This document shows positions 1 to 8,100 of a DNA stretch of 36,222 nt, one piece after another. The notes below the pieces were generated by a model. That model saw only the letters and a list, made by a program, of their open reading frames with translations, ran no database searches and had not been told where the DNA came from. The translations under genes were made by a program, and so were the position numbers. The first letter of the stretch is position 1, and every line of letters starts with the position of its first letter. The stretch covers positions 1 to 36,222 of the forward strand of contig JAGCLW010000030.1 in assembly GCA_017646805.1 (NCBI GenBank). Reading direction: 5' to 3'. The DNA is from Paludibacteraceae bacterium. Its GTDB lineage: Bacteria; Bacteroidota; Bacteroidia; Bacteroidales; Paludibacteraceae.

Positions 1-160
1 GATACTCTCGTATCGGTCTTACTACACTTTTTCTTTCGTTGTCATTTTTTTTCTTCAAAGATCTCTTTTTCGCTAAATATGACTCTTACCCATTCTGTCA
101 TATCTACTTTTCGCTCCCTACTCTTTCTCTACTTACCCCCTTTCCGTCCAAAAGCGGGTG
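1..160 (-). other. Probable rRNA operon leader (upstream of a 16S gene beyond the left edge)
   Basis: This stretch has no credible gene. Read on the minus strand it follows two tandem promoters, contains GAGATCTTTGA (plus positions 55-65), which resembles a boxA antitermination element, and ends in a small hairpin GATAC-GAGA-GTATC (positions 1-14). Bacteroides 16S leaders, as I remember them, carry a similar CTTTGA element and a small hairpin shortly before the 16S 5' end. The conserved start of 16S itself is not in the window. The call is an inference from promoter strength, the boxA-like site and the position at the sequence end, and is supported by the 5S gene at the opposite edge in the same orientation. 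Confidence 0.5.
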
Positions 161-192
161 CAAAAATAATACCTTTTTTCTTTCCCTCCAAA
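161..192 (-). promoter_or_regulatory. Bacteroidetes-type promoter P2 of the probable rRNA operon
   Basis: The minus strand reads TTTG (189-192), 20 nt, then TATTTTTG (161-168), matching the TTTG / TAnnTTTG consensus with ideal spacing. It points to the left edge and has no protein gene within reach, which fits a stable-RNA operon. Confidence 0.65.
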
Positions 193-251
193 CTTTTTTT
201 GAATTATTTTTTTGTTTTTACAAACACCAAAAAACAAGCGGAAAAGGACTA

Positions 252-283
252 CAAAGATAGTATGCGTTTTTTTAATCTCCAAA
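252..283 (-). promoter_or_regulatory. Bacteroidetes-type promoter P1 of the probable rRNA operon
   Basis: The minus strand reads TTTG (280-283), 20 nt, then TATCTTTG (252-259), a perfect match to the Bacteroidetes consensus. It lies about 90 nt upstream of a second promoter of the same kind. Tandem promoters are typical of rRNA operons. Confidence 0.7.
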
Positions 284-301
284 TTTTTATTTGTTTTTAT
301 A

Positions 302-338
302 CAAAAAAAAAGTACACCATAATGATGTACTTTTTTGT
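302..338 (-). terminator. Intrinsic terminator after the DUF4832 gene
   Basis: On the minus strand a stem of about nine pairs (AGTACATCA with TGGTGTACT, including one G-T wobble) has a three-base loop and is followed by a run of T. The A-rich 5' flank makes it partly symmetrical. It lies 19 nt beyond the stop codon at 357. Confidence 0.8.
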
Positions 339-356
339 ATTTCAATATTTTAGATC

Positions 357-1844
357 TTATTTTATTATTGATATTTTTTTTTCTTGAACTTGTGTTCCGT
401 CAGAATAAATCGTATGTTTAATAACAAATCCTTGCGTTTTTGAATCTACAATTCGACCTAAAATATCATAATAACATTCTGAAATGATTGTTTTTTGATT
501 TGAAATATTTGTTGATAATGATGCAGACAAATCTGCATTATATTCTATTTCTTGAGTCTCAAGAATCGCATCACTCTCTATAACCAAATCTTTTCCATCA
601 AATAATGGAGCAGAAATTGATATTACTCTTTGTTCTCCGGGAAGAAGATGTTTGAGCGATTGTGTTGCTCTCACTTCTCCGATTGCGAAATACGCATCTT
701 TATAAATTGGAGCAACCCCTTCATTCGTCACAACGAGTTCGGTAGATTCACCATTCGTACGACAACTTATAACTTTGAAACGATAGCCTGTTGCCATAGA
801 AGCTTCTTTGAAACGATTCGGAGTCCCAAATCCGGGAGCAGAATTCGGAGCGTCATTAGCCGTCATAAAAGAAATATGGTATTTTGCTGCCATTTCTTCC
901 CACGTGTAACCATACATTCCTCCTGGATTCAAAAAGTTATATTGATCTTCTTCTTCGTAATAGCTAATTTCTCCACCGGCATACGAACGTTTCCAACGAG
1001 TACTATCTATCGCTGCCCAATTTTCTTCATTATAACCATCTCCGCTTGCAACTTCATGTCCTTCATGCATAAAACTATCATCAAAAAGTCCAAAAGGAAT
1101 CTCTTTAAATTTTGATTTTCCAACAATAGGAGTGTATTCTTCGTCGGCTGCATCAACAGACACTCCCCAAGGAATTCCCTGCATTACATCATTTAAATGA
1201 TCGAAAAATTTTTCTTGAAAGTCTTTTGATGGAAAATTCTTTCCAAGCTCCAAATCAGTTCCATAAATATGATATTCCGACCAATGTCCAAAACCTACTT
1301 GAACAAATGCTAAACGAGGATCATTTGCATATTTTTTTGCAAAATCCGTATAAAATTGAAGCGTAAAACGTTGAAGTTCTTCATTACTCCAATCTGCATA
1401 ATAAGTTTCTCCATCTCCACCGGCATCTTCGTTGTACGTTTCTTTGTAATCACTTTGATCTTTAATATATTGAGGAACTGCGGTTGCTCCAACAACTGCA
1501 GTTTCTTCATTATTCGGATATTCGTAACGGAAACGAGCAATCAATTGGTGTCCACGAGATTTTGCTCCATTCAGGATATCTTCAAAATAAGACCAATCAT
1601 ACTTAATTGTTCCATCTGATTCACAACCCGTAACCACCTTTGATGGCAAACAATAAGAAAATTCCAACGTAATTGTATTTCCAAATGTAGCTTTCAAATC
1701 TTCTGCATTATCCCCCCACAAGACAAGACCTGTCATTGGTTGAGGATGCGTAATTTGACTATTCAACGCTACATTTTGCCAATTTTGAGCTTGCAACGAA
1801 AAAACAGTCGCCACAAACATAAAAGCAAATAACATTTTTTTCAT
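357..1844 (-). CDS. Secreted DUF4832 (DUF4874/DUF4832) family protein with T9SS-like tail
   Basis: A 495-residue protein starting with a clear signal peptide (residues 1-19, ending SLQAQ). The body resembles the Bacteroidetes DUF4874/DUF4832 family, thought to have a glycoside-hydrolase-like barrel: an RFRYEYP strand near residue 105, a QVGFGHWSEYH segment near residue 182 with Trp, Glu and His that could line a pocket, and a C-terminal beta-sandwich. The substrate is unknown and I assign no catalytic residues. The last ~45 residues (YYDILGRIV ... IYSDGTQVQEKKI) resemble a type A T9SS sorting tail, suggesting export through the type IX system. It starts 38 nt after the stop of the glycosyltransferase gene, so the two are probably co-transcribed, and it ends at a good terminator. 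Family call fairly sure, function open. Confidence 0.75.
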   Translation of the reverse strand: MKKMLFAFMFVATVFSLQAQNWQNVALNSQITHPQPMTGLVLWGDNAEDLKATFGNTITLEFSYCLPSKVVTGCESDGTIKYDWSYFEDILNGAKSRGHQLIARFRYEYPNNEETAVVGATAVPQYIKDQSDYKETYNEDAGGDGETYYADWSNEELQRFTLQFYTDFAKKYANDPRLAFVQVGFGHWSEYHIYGTDLELGKNFPSKDFQEKFFDHLNDVMQGIPWGVSVDAADEEYTPIVGKSKFKEIPFGLFDDSFMHEGHEVASGDGYNEENWAAIDSTRWKRSYAGGEISYYEEEDQYNFLNPGGMYGYTWEEMAAKYHISFMTANDAPNSAPGFGTPNRFKEASMATGYRFKVISCRTNGESTELVVTNEGVAPIYKDAYFAIGEVRATQSLKHLLPGEQRVISISAPLFDGKDLVIESDAILETQEIEYNADLSASLSTNISNQKTIISECYYDILGRIVDSKTQGFVIKHTIYSDGTQVQEKKISIIK

Positions 1845-1882
1845 AGTAAAAACATATTAAAAGTTAAAAAAAAATTATTTCG

Positions 1883-2992
1883 TTATTTTTTATAAATTGA
1901 CATCATTTGCTCCGCAATAAATTGATCTGAAAACTTTTTGATATGCTCATTTCCTTTTCGTATCATTTCTTTCCTTAAATCTTCACTTTCCAATCTCGAC
2001 AATATTGCAGATTCCAACTCTTGTTCATCATTTGCATCAACATAACACGCGGCATCGCCTCCCGTTTCTCGAAAACACGAACCTTTACTCGTAATCACAG
2101 GAACTTTACTCATCATCGCTTCCACAATTGGGATTCCAAATCCTTCATAAACAGACGGATAGAGAAACAATGTCGCATTTTGATAAATCATCGGCAAATC
2201 CAACAGAGGAATATTTTTGAGAAAAATCACTTGTTTTTCTAATTTCAAATCCGAAATCAAACGTTTTAATTCCGATAAATATTCCGTAGGACGACCTAAA
2301 ATAACCAACGGACAATTTATTTTCCCTTTCGCCATTGCTCGAAGAATCAACTGATGATTTTTCCTTCTTTCTATCGCTCCCACCGAAAGCATATAATTTG
2401 CCGGCAAGTTATATTTTTTCAAAACAAAATTTTTATCTTCTTCTGAATGTACAGAAGAAAAAATCGGATTACAACCCTGATAAACGACTTCTATTTTCTT
2501 CTCATCAATACCACCAATTTCAATCAAATCACGTTTAGTCTGTTCACTAATCGCAACAACAACATCGGCAATTTGAGCACTTTTCAAATATTTATAACGA
2601 AACAATCTTCTATCAATCGGAGAATAAAGATGCGGATGCGTCAAAAAAATCAAATCATGAATCGTCACTACGGTTTTAATCGAAGTCTTCTCTATTCCCA
2701 AAGGCAATTCATTGCTCAATCCATGATAAACAGCAATATTGTTTTTTGCCAAATCATTCAACATAAAATGCGACCGCCACAACGATGGAAACTTGGACAT
2801 TATCCCCGAAGGAAAAATAATTTCACAATTTTCTCCTCGTTCAAAACTTATTCCGTTTTTTTTCTTTGGAGAAAAAAGAAAAAAATCTTCCGTTGGATAA
2901 TACGATGATAGTATCCTAATCGTATCTCGACTATAATTGCCAAGCCCTCGATTATTAAAAAAAGCTCGCTTAGCATCAAATGCAATCGTCAT
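1883..2992 (-). CDS. Glycosyltransferase family 1/4 (GT-B)
   Basis: A 369-residue GT-B glycosyltransferase that should transfer a sugar from an activated nucleotide donor. It begins MTIAFDAKRAFFNNRGLGNY, the usual N-terminal strand and Gly-containing loop. The C-terminal half has the donor-binding segment ILGRPTEYL and the E-x7-E type motif in YPSVYEGFGIPIVEAMM. There are no membrane segments, so it is likely cytoplasmic or peripheral. The ATG at 2992 is chosen because a longer frame needs a TTG codon at 3043, and that extension runs through a near-perfect promoter (3020-3051). The downstream partner in the transcript is the secreted DUF4832 protein. Acceptor and donor cannot be told from the sequence. 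Confidence 0.85.
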   Translation of the reverse strand: MTIAFDAKRAFFNNRGLGNYSRDTIRILSSYYPTEDFFLFSPKKKNGISFERGENCEIIFPSGIMSKFPSLWRSHFMLNDLAKNNIAVYHGLSNELPLGIEKTSIKTVVTIHDLIFLTHPHLYSPIDRRLFRYKYLKSAQIADVVVAISEQTKRDLIEIGGIDEKKIEVVYQGCNPIFSSVHSEEDKNFVLKKYNLPANYMLSVGAIERRKNHQLILRAMAKGKINCPLVILGRPTEYLSELKRLISDLKLEKQVIFLKNIPLLDLPMIYQNATLFLYPSVYEGFGIPIVEAMMSKVPVITSKGSCFRETGGDAACYVDANDEQELESAILSRLESEDLRKEMIRKGNEHIKKFSDQFIAEQMMSIYKK

Positions 2993-3019
2993 ATCTACAA
3001 AAAATAACAAAACACCTCT

Positions 3020-3051
3020 CAAAGGTAACAATTCTTTTTTCAATTAACAAA
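3020..3051 (-). promoter_or_regulatory. Promoter of the glycosyltransferase-DUF4832 operon
   Basis: The minus strand reads TTTG (3048-3051), 20 nt, TACCTTTG (3020-3027). Transcription would start near 3013, about 20 nt before the ATG at 2992, which decides that start over the longer TTG frame. Confidence 0.75.
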
Positions 3052-3107
3052 AAAAAGAACAACCTTATTTCACACACACACAACCCTTCACTCATTCTAA
3101 CGACACA

Positions 3108-3151
3108 ACAAAAAAAAACGTAAATTGCAATCATCTAACAATTTACGTTTT
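3108..3151 (-). terminator. Intrinsic terminator of tRNA-Ser
   Basis: On the minus strand AAAACGTAAATTG pairs perfectly with CAATTTACGTTTT (13 pairs) and is followed by a T run. It begins about 7 nt past the tRNA 3' end. Confidence 0.85.
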
Positions 3152-3157
3152 AAGTTG

Positions 3158-3242
3158 CGGAGAGGGAGGGATTCAAACCCCCGGTACCTTTCAGTACGGC
3201 GGTTTTCAAGACCGCTGCAATCGATCACTCTGCCACCTCTCC
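3158..3242 (-). tRNA. tRNA-Ser (anticodon UGA)
   Basis: The 85-nt gene folds as a class II tRNA: acceptor GGAGAGG with CCTCTCC, anticodon stem GCGGT/ACCGC around loop CTTGAAA (anticodon TGA, reading UCA), a long variable arm (TACTGAAAGGTA), and a T arm containing GGTTTGAATCC. CCA is not encoded; CAA follows the discriminator G. It has its own promoter just upstream and a terminator just downstream. Confidence 0.95.
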
Positions 3243-3281
3243 TTCACTATCTATAGCGACTCTTCTTTCAGAAAAGCGTTG

Positions 3282-3311
3282 CAAAGATAGTAATTATTTT
3301 TGATTTACAAA
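3282..3311 (-). promoter_or_regulatory. Promoter of tRNA-Ser
   Basis: The minus strand reads TTTG (3308-3311), 18 nt, TATCTTTG (3282-3289), about 40 nt upstream of the tRNA 5' end. The -7 box is perfect and the spacing slightly short. Confidence 0.7.
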
Positions 3312-3325
3312 ATCTTTCATTCGTA

Positions 3326-4279
3326 TTATTTTGAAAATAAAGAATCGACAAATTCTCGACGATCAAAAATCTGCAAATCTTCCATTCCTTCGCCTAAGCC
3401 TATATAACGTACCGGAATTTGAAATTGATCAGAAATGCCAAGCACCACACCACCTTTTGCCGTTCCGTCAAGTTTAGTAATCGCCAATGATTTTACCTCT
3501 GTCGCCTTGGTAAATTGTTTTGCTTGTTCAAAAGCATTTTGTCCAGTAGATCCATCTAAAACAAGCATAACATCATTTGGAGCATTAGGCAAAACTTTTT
3601 TCATTACATTTTTAATCTTAGTCAATTCGTTCATCAAATTGATTTTATTATGCAAACGCCCTGCCGTATCAATAATCACAACATCGGCATTATTGGCTTT
3701 TGCCGACGAAAGCGTATCAAAAGCAACCGAAGCCGGATCAGCTCCCATTGCCTGCTTAACAACCGGAACTCCGACACGCTCTCCCCACACACACAATTGC
3801 TCCACCGCCGCAGCACGAAACGTATCCGCAGCTCCAAGATATACTTTTTTTCCTGCTTTTTTGAATTGATACGCCATCTTCCCTATCGTCGTTGTTTTTC
3901 CCACTACATTCACACCGACAAACATAATCACATAAGGTTCTCCCGTTTGAGCATTATCCAACGCATCAATTTCATTTGCATTATTTTCAATCAAAAGATT
4001 GGAAATTTCTTCACGAAGAATTTCATTCAATTCTTCTGCCGACATATATTTGTCTATCGATACTCTTTTTTGAATACGCTCAATGATTTTTAATGTTGTT
4101 TCAACTCCCACATCAGAAGTAATCAACATTTCTTCCAAATCATCAAGCATGTCGTCGTCAATTTTACTTTTGCAAACAACAATACGAGCAAGTTTTGCAA
4201 ACAAACCTTCTTTTGTTTTTTGCAAGCCTTGATTAAGAGTTTGTTTTTTCTCTTTTGAAAATAAGCCAAATAATGCCAT
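3326..4279 (-). CDS. ftsY: Signal recognition particle receptor FtsY
   Basis: A 317-residue SRP receptor GTPase that docks SRP-bound ribosomes at the inner membrane with Ffh and 4.5S RNA. It has a short N-terminal A region, the four-helix N domain (residues ~20-100), and the NG GTPase domain with P-loop G122-T129, DTFRAAA near 152, DTAGR at 204-208, TKLDG at 269-272 and the C-terminal GLGEGMEDL. The length is usual for Bacteroidetes FtsY. Residue 125 in the P-loop is Val (GTA codon at 3905-3907) where SRP GTPases have Gly (GVNGVGKT in most FtsY). The ATG at 4279 is chosen because an upstream extension to 4351 would translate through a terminator hairpin. It follows rpmB-rpmG-DUF4295, a gene order I know from other Bacteroidetes. 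Confidence 0.95.
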   Translation of the reverse strand: MALFGLFSKEKKQTLNQGLQKTKEGLFAKLARIVVCKSKIDDDMLDDLEEMLITSDVGVETTLKIIERIQKRVSIDKYMSAEELNEILREEISNLLIENNANEIDALDNAQTGEPYVIMFVGVNVVGKTTTIGKMAYQFKKAGKKVYLGAADTFRAAAVEQLCVWGERVGVPVVKQAMGADPASVAFDTLSSAKANNADVVIIDTAGRLHNKINLMNELTKIKNVMKKVLPNAPNDVMLVLDGSTGQNAFEQAKQFTKATEVKSLAITKLDGTAKGGVVLGISDQFQIPVRYIGLGEGMEDLQIFDRREFVDSLFSK

Positions 4280-4290
4280 AAAATAACAAT

Positions 4291-4330
4291 AAAAAAAAAC
4301 TCCTCTTAAGGATTTTTCCCAAAGAGGAGC
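4291..4330 (-). terminator. Intrinsic terminator or attenuator between DUF4295 gene and ftsY
   Basis: On the minus strand CTCCTCTT pairs with AAGAGGAG around a 14-base loop, followed by nine T. It lies 76 nt after the DUF4295 stop and ends only about 12 nt before the ftsY ATG. Because no clear promoter separates it from ftsY, partial read-through is likely. Confidence 0.8.
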
Positions 4331-4405
4331 TTTAAACATAATATTTTGCATTCCCCAAAGTTATTCTTTTCTTGCGAACAACTACTTGGAAAAATAACAA
4401 TCTAA

Positions 4406-4558
4406 TTAATTTGCAAAAAATTCTTTCACTTTATCATTGTGAACAATTTCTTCTTGGAATACGTAAGCACCAGTCTTTGGTGATTTCACCATTTTGATAA
4501 CTTTAGCGTATGAACGACCTTCACCTTTTTGAAGTGTTGCGACAGCTTTCTTTGCCAT
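4406..4558 (-). CDS. DUF4295 family small basic protein
   Basis: A 50-residue protein (MAKKAVATLQKGEGRSYAKV at the start, ending VKEFFAN) rich in Lys. It matches the DUF4295 family, found almost only in Bacteroidetes next to rpmB and rpmG, and is presumably ribosome-associated or involved in translation, though its function is not known to me. It is 24 nt downstream of rpmG. The ATG at 4558 gives the usual family N-terminus. Confidence 0.9.
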   Translation of the reverse strand: MAKKAVATLQKGEGRSYAKVIKMVKSPKTGAYVFQEEIVHNDKVKEFFAN

Positions 4559-4582
4559 GGTATATAAAAATAAAAGAATGAA

Positions 4583-4771
4583 TTACTTAATTTCTTTATG
4601 AACAGTTACTTTACGTAAGATTGGATTATACTTCTTAAGTTCAAGACGTTCAGGAGTATTCTTACGATTTTTTGTTGTAATATAGCGAGAAGTACCTGGC
4701 ATTCCGCTTTCTTTATGTTCAGTACATTCAAGGATTACTTGAACTCTATTTTCTTTGCCTTTTTTAGCCAT
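4583..4771 (-). CDS. rpmG: 50S ribosomal protein bL33
   Basis: A 62-residue large-subunit protein near the E site. It has the typical [13 protein letters not shown] strand, [23 protein letters not shown] core and basic tail. Only one Cys is present, so this is the zinc-free (C-minus) form. It sits 24 nt after rpmB and 24 nt before the DUF4295 gene. Unusually for this window, the ATG is preceded by a full GGAGG site at an 8-nt spacing. Confidence 0.97.
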   Translation of the reverse strand: MAKKGKENRVQVILECTEHKESGMPGTSRYITTKNRKNTPERLELKKYNPILRKVTVHKEIK

Positions 4772-4779
4772 TATTAAAT

Positions 4780-4784
4780 CCTCC
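4780..4784 (-). promoter_or_regulatory. Strong Shine-Dalgarno site of rpmG
   Basis: GGAGG on the minus strand, 8 nt before the rpmG ATG. Neighbouring genes here show only A/T-rich leaders, as expected for Bacteroidetes, so this site stands out. Confidence 0.75.
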
Positions 4785-4795
4785 GAAATTAGAAA

Positions 4796-5035
4796 TTATT
4801 GAAAAATGTACCCCTTTTGAGCAGCTCTTTTGATTGCTGCATCAATACCAATCTTATTGATTGTACGTAAACCAGCGGCAGATACTTTCAAAGACACCCA
4901 AGTATCTTCTTCAGGCCAATAAAACTTTTTTACAAAAAGATTTGCATCAAAAGTTCTTTTTGTGCGACGTTTAGAGTGAGAAACGTTATTTCCGCCCATT
5001 GCCTTTTTTCCTGTGATTTGACAAATTTTAGACAT
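4796..5035 (-). CDS. rpmB: 50S ribosomal protein bL28
   Basis: A 79-residue large-subunit protein starting [21 protein letters not shown] with the family pattern [13 protein letters not shown] and a C-terminal [12 protein letters not shown] segment. One Cys only, so no zinc ribbon. It is the first gene of the rpmB-rpmG-DUF4295(-ftsY) transcript, with an excellent promoter about 90 nt upstream. Confidence 0.97.
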   Translation of the reverse strand: MSKICQITGKKAMGGNNVSHSKRRTKRTFDANLFVKKFYWPEEDTWVSLKVSAAGLRTINKIGIDAAIKRAAQKGYIFQ

Positions 5036-5126
5036 TTCGTTTATTTTTTGATTATTTTTTACTTAATTCATTTGCTAAAAACCCGTTCATAAGCATCATT
5101 GATTGGTATTTTTTGCAAATTGCGTG

Positions 5127-5157
5127 CAAAGATAGTCAACTTTTTAAAATTGGCAAA
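5127..5157 (-). promoter_or_regulatory. Promoter of the rpmB operon
   Basis: The minus strand reads TTTG (5154-5157), 19 nt, TATCTTTG (5127-5134). The predicted start near 5120 leaves a leader of about 85 nt before rpmB, long enough to hold a regulatory structure, but I see no clear one. Confidence 0.8.
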
Positions 5158-5178
5158 ATTATTTTTCTCTTTTTTTTC

Positions 5179-8100
5179 TCATACTTCAAAAAGTTTTTGT
5201 GCTTTAGGATACCATAGAAAACCTTTTACGGAAGAAAAATTCATTTCTTTTAAAATTGACTTGTATTTTTCGATTTGTTGTTGGTATTTTTTTAAACTTT
5301 TTTCTTCCACATCACCAAATTTATAATCCAAAACGATTACATCTTTGGTTTCTTTATCCACCAAAATCCTATCCGGACGAAGATGTGTCAAAGTATCCGA
5401 CTCTGATGGTTTTTGAATAATAAAAGAACGTTCGTTTAAGACAATATAGCGAGAAGTAAAAAATGATTTAATTTTTTCAAATTGCAACCATTCAGCGATT
5501 TTTTTCACGAAATCAAATTCTTTTTCGGGCAAAATTCGACCTTCCGACACCCAAAAAGAAACGGCTTTTTTTATTGGATTATTTATTTGATCTAAAGTTG
5601 AAAAATCCTCATCCGTCACATATTTTATACGAGAAAAAATATCATGATAAAAAGTTCCTTCATCTCTCGAATCAAAACCATAAATTAAACTTTCGCTTTC
5701 TCGACTTGCTTTAAAACAAATATTTTTCTCATTTCTCAATTCATAATTTTCAATCAATTGAGTGCTGATTTTTTTCTCATCAAAAGGATTGGACGTTTCT
5801 TCAAACTGACAATTTCTTTGCAGCGAAGGTTCTATTTCTCCGTATGAAAATCCAAATTTCCAAGTTTGATTCTCTTCCGAAAAACCTTTTATTTTTAATT
5901 TTTTTTTATCAAGATTGACCAAATTTTGAGGATCAATATTGAGCATTTGATTGATGGAATTTGCACTCTCGTTGGATTTTTTTGAAAAAATCAAAAGATT
6001 ACATTTTGCACGTGTAATTGCGACATAAAACAAATTTAAATCATCTACAATTTGGGCTATTTGTTCGTTTTGAAAATCATTTACGAAAGATGTTTTTTCT
6101 AATTTTGAATTGTACACAACCGGAAAAATTTCTGGTTTTTCACCAAAATCTTTTCCAAATTTATCTTCTTCCGAAAAATTATTTTTTGCCCAAATCAATC
6201 CGCCTGATTTACTCAAATTCCAACTATTTCCCAACATCGGCAAAATAACGGTGTGCATTTCAAGACCTTTGCTTTTATGCACCGTCATTGCTTGTATTCC
6301 TTCCTGACCCGAACCTTCTACGTTTATTTCTGTTTTATACATTTTTTTATCCCAAAAATCCAAAAAACGCAAAATATCCGAATCGTGATTTGTTACGTAT
6401 GAAGATAACGAATCATAAAACGTAAAAATATAATCCACTTCCGATGTTATGTTGAGATTGGCAATCCTTAATTGAGCGATTAAATATCGACACAACGACA
6501 CCAAATCAATCTGATTTATTGTCTGCAAAAAACCATTTTCTTCAAAATACTTTTTCATTTCTTCTATTGAAGCAAGTTGTTTTTTGCACAACAAATACGC
6601 TGTCGACAACGCAATCGTATCTTTTGAATCAACCAAATAGCGAAGCATTGCAATAACAAACCGAACCACCCAAGAATTATCCAATTGATAAGCATAATTG
6701 GCAATGATTGTCAAATAGGAATAAAATTCCACATCTGATTCATTTTGTTTTTTTTCGTTAAAATATTGTGTAATTGCATCGATTTCTCTATTCGACCGAC
6801 ACAACACACAAATATCCGTTGCTTTCACACCGCTTTGTTTCAAACGTTTCAGCTCAACAATAATCTCATCATAGACTTTACTATCAAAAATTTCTTTGTT
6901 ATCATTTTCTTGATTTTCAAAAATCATAACTTGAGCAAAACCGCCCGATTTTCCCGTTTTTTTCTGACGAATACCGTTGTAAATAGAAGTTAAATCAAGA
7001 TTTTTATTTTTCAAATTTTCATTTTCTAAAATTGCAACGGCAAAAAGTTCGTTATTAAAATCAATCACATTATCGTAAGAACGATAATTAGTATCTAACG
7101 AAATCACATCAACATTTTGTGCATCAAATTGAGTTTCAATATTTTGCAATATTTTCCAATCACTATTCCGCCAACGATAAATTGCTTGTTTGACATCGCC
7201 AACCAACAATCCGGAAGAATTTTTTGACGCAACAATTTCATTTATCAACACTTTAAAACACTGCCATTGCAACATTGACGTATCTTGAAATTCGTCAATC
7301 ATCACATGATGAATTCGTCCGCCTATTTTTTCAAACAAAAATGGAGCGTCGCCATCTTTAATCATTGTTGATAAAACAATATTTGTGTATGATAGAAGAA
7401 AAATATTATTCAATCGATTAAGTTCGTTCAAAGTATTTGAAATACCTTTAACGAGATATAATTTATCAAAATTTTCGAGGACACATTCTATTGCAAAATA
7501 AATCGAGCTATATTTTTCTAAAAAAGCAATGACATCTTGCATTTGACCCACAATCTTTTCTTCATTTTCTTCACAAAATGCCGTATACGATTTTCCTTTT
7601 GTAGCCAACGATTTCGTTCCATCTAAACAACCACGCACAGATTTAGAATCCAAAATTTCCCAAATTCTCTGATGATTCATTCGATCAGAAAATTGCTGAT
7701 ACGCATTTCTTCCGTCTTTAGGTTCGTTGCCGACAATCAACGTCTTCCACGTCTCAATCTTCGTCGTTACCTCTGAGTCAATCTCATTTTTTTTCTCATT
7801 CAATTTATTTTTTATTTCTTTCAACAAATCTGTTGATGTAGAATCTTCAAACAAATGATCTGCAACGGCAAGATATTGTTCTGTATTCAACATTTTTTTT
7901 GCAAAATCAAACAACGATTGACGAATATCCCAATTTACTTTTTCTTCCAGCAAATTTTTGGTCTGCAACGACATCAATGCATCGCTAACATCTTGACTTT
8001 TTGTCTTATCTTGTAAAAATTGGCGAACTGCCATTTCTATCGGAGTTTCCGATTCTATTTCCAACAAAAACGACGCTCCAAGATTCAATTCTCGAGCCAA

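Noticed and set aside
133..345. 70-codon frame on the minus strand and two plus-strand frames at 39-387
   Set aside because: Low-complexity Phe/Lys/Thr-rich translations overlapping two promoters, a terminator and the likely rRNA leader; no start site or family match.
3044..3157. Stretch with CA-rich repeats (cacacacaca near 3071) considered as a repeat element
   Set aside because: Too short; the region is explained by the tRNA-Ser terminator and the glycosyltransferase promoter.
4280..4351. N-terminal extension of FtsY
   Set aside because: It would translate through a clear terminator hairpin and adds residues not found in the family.
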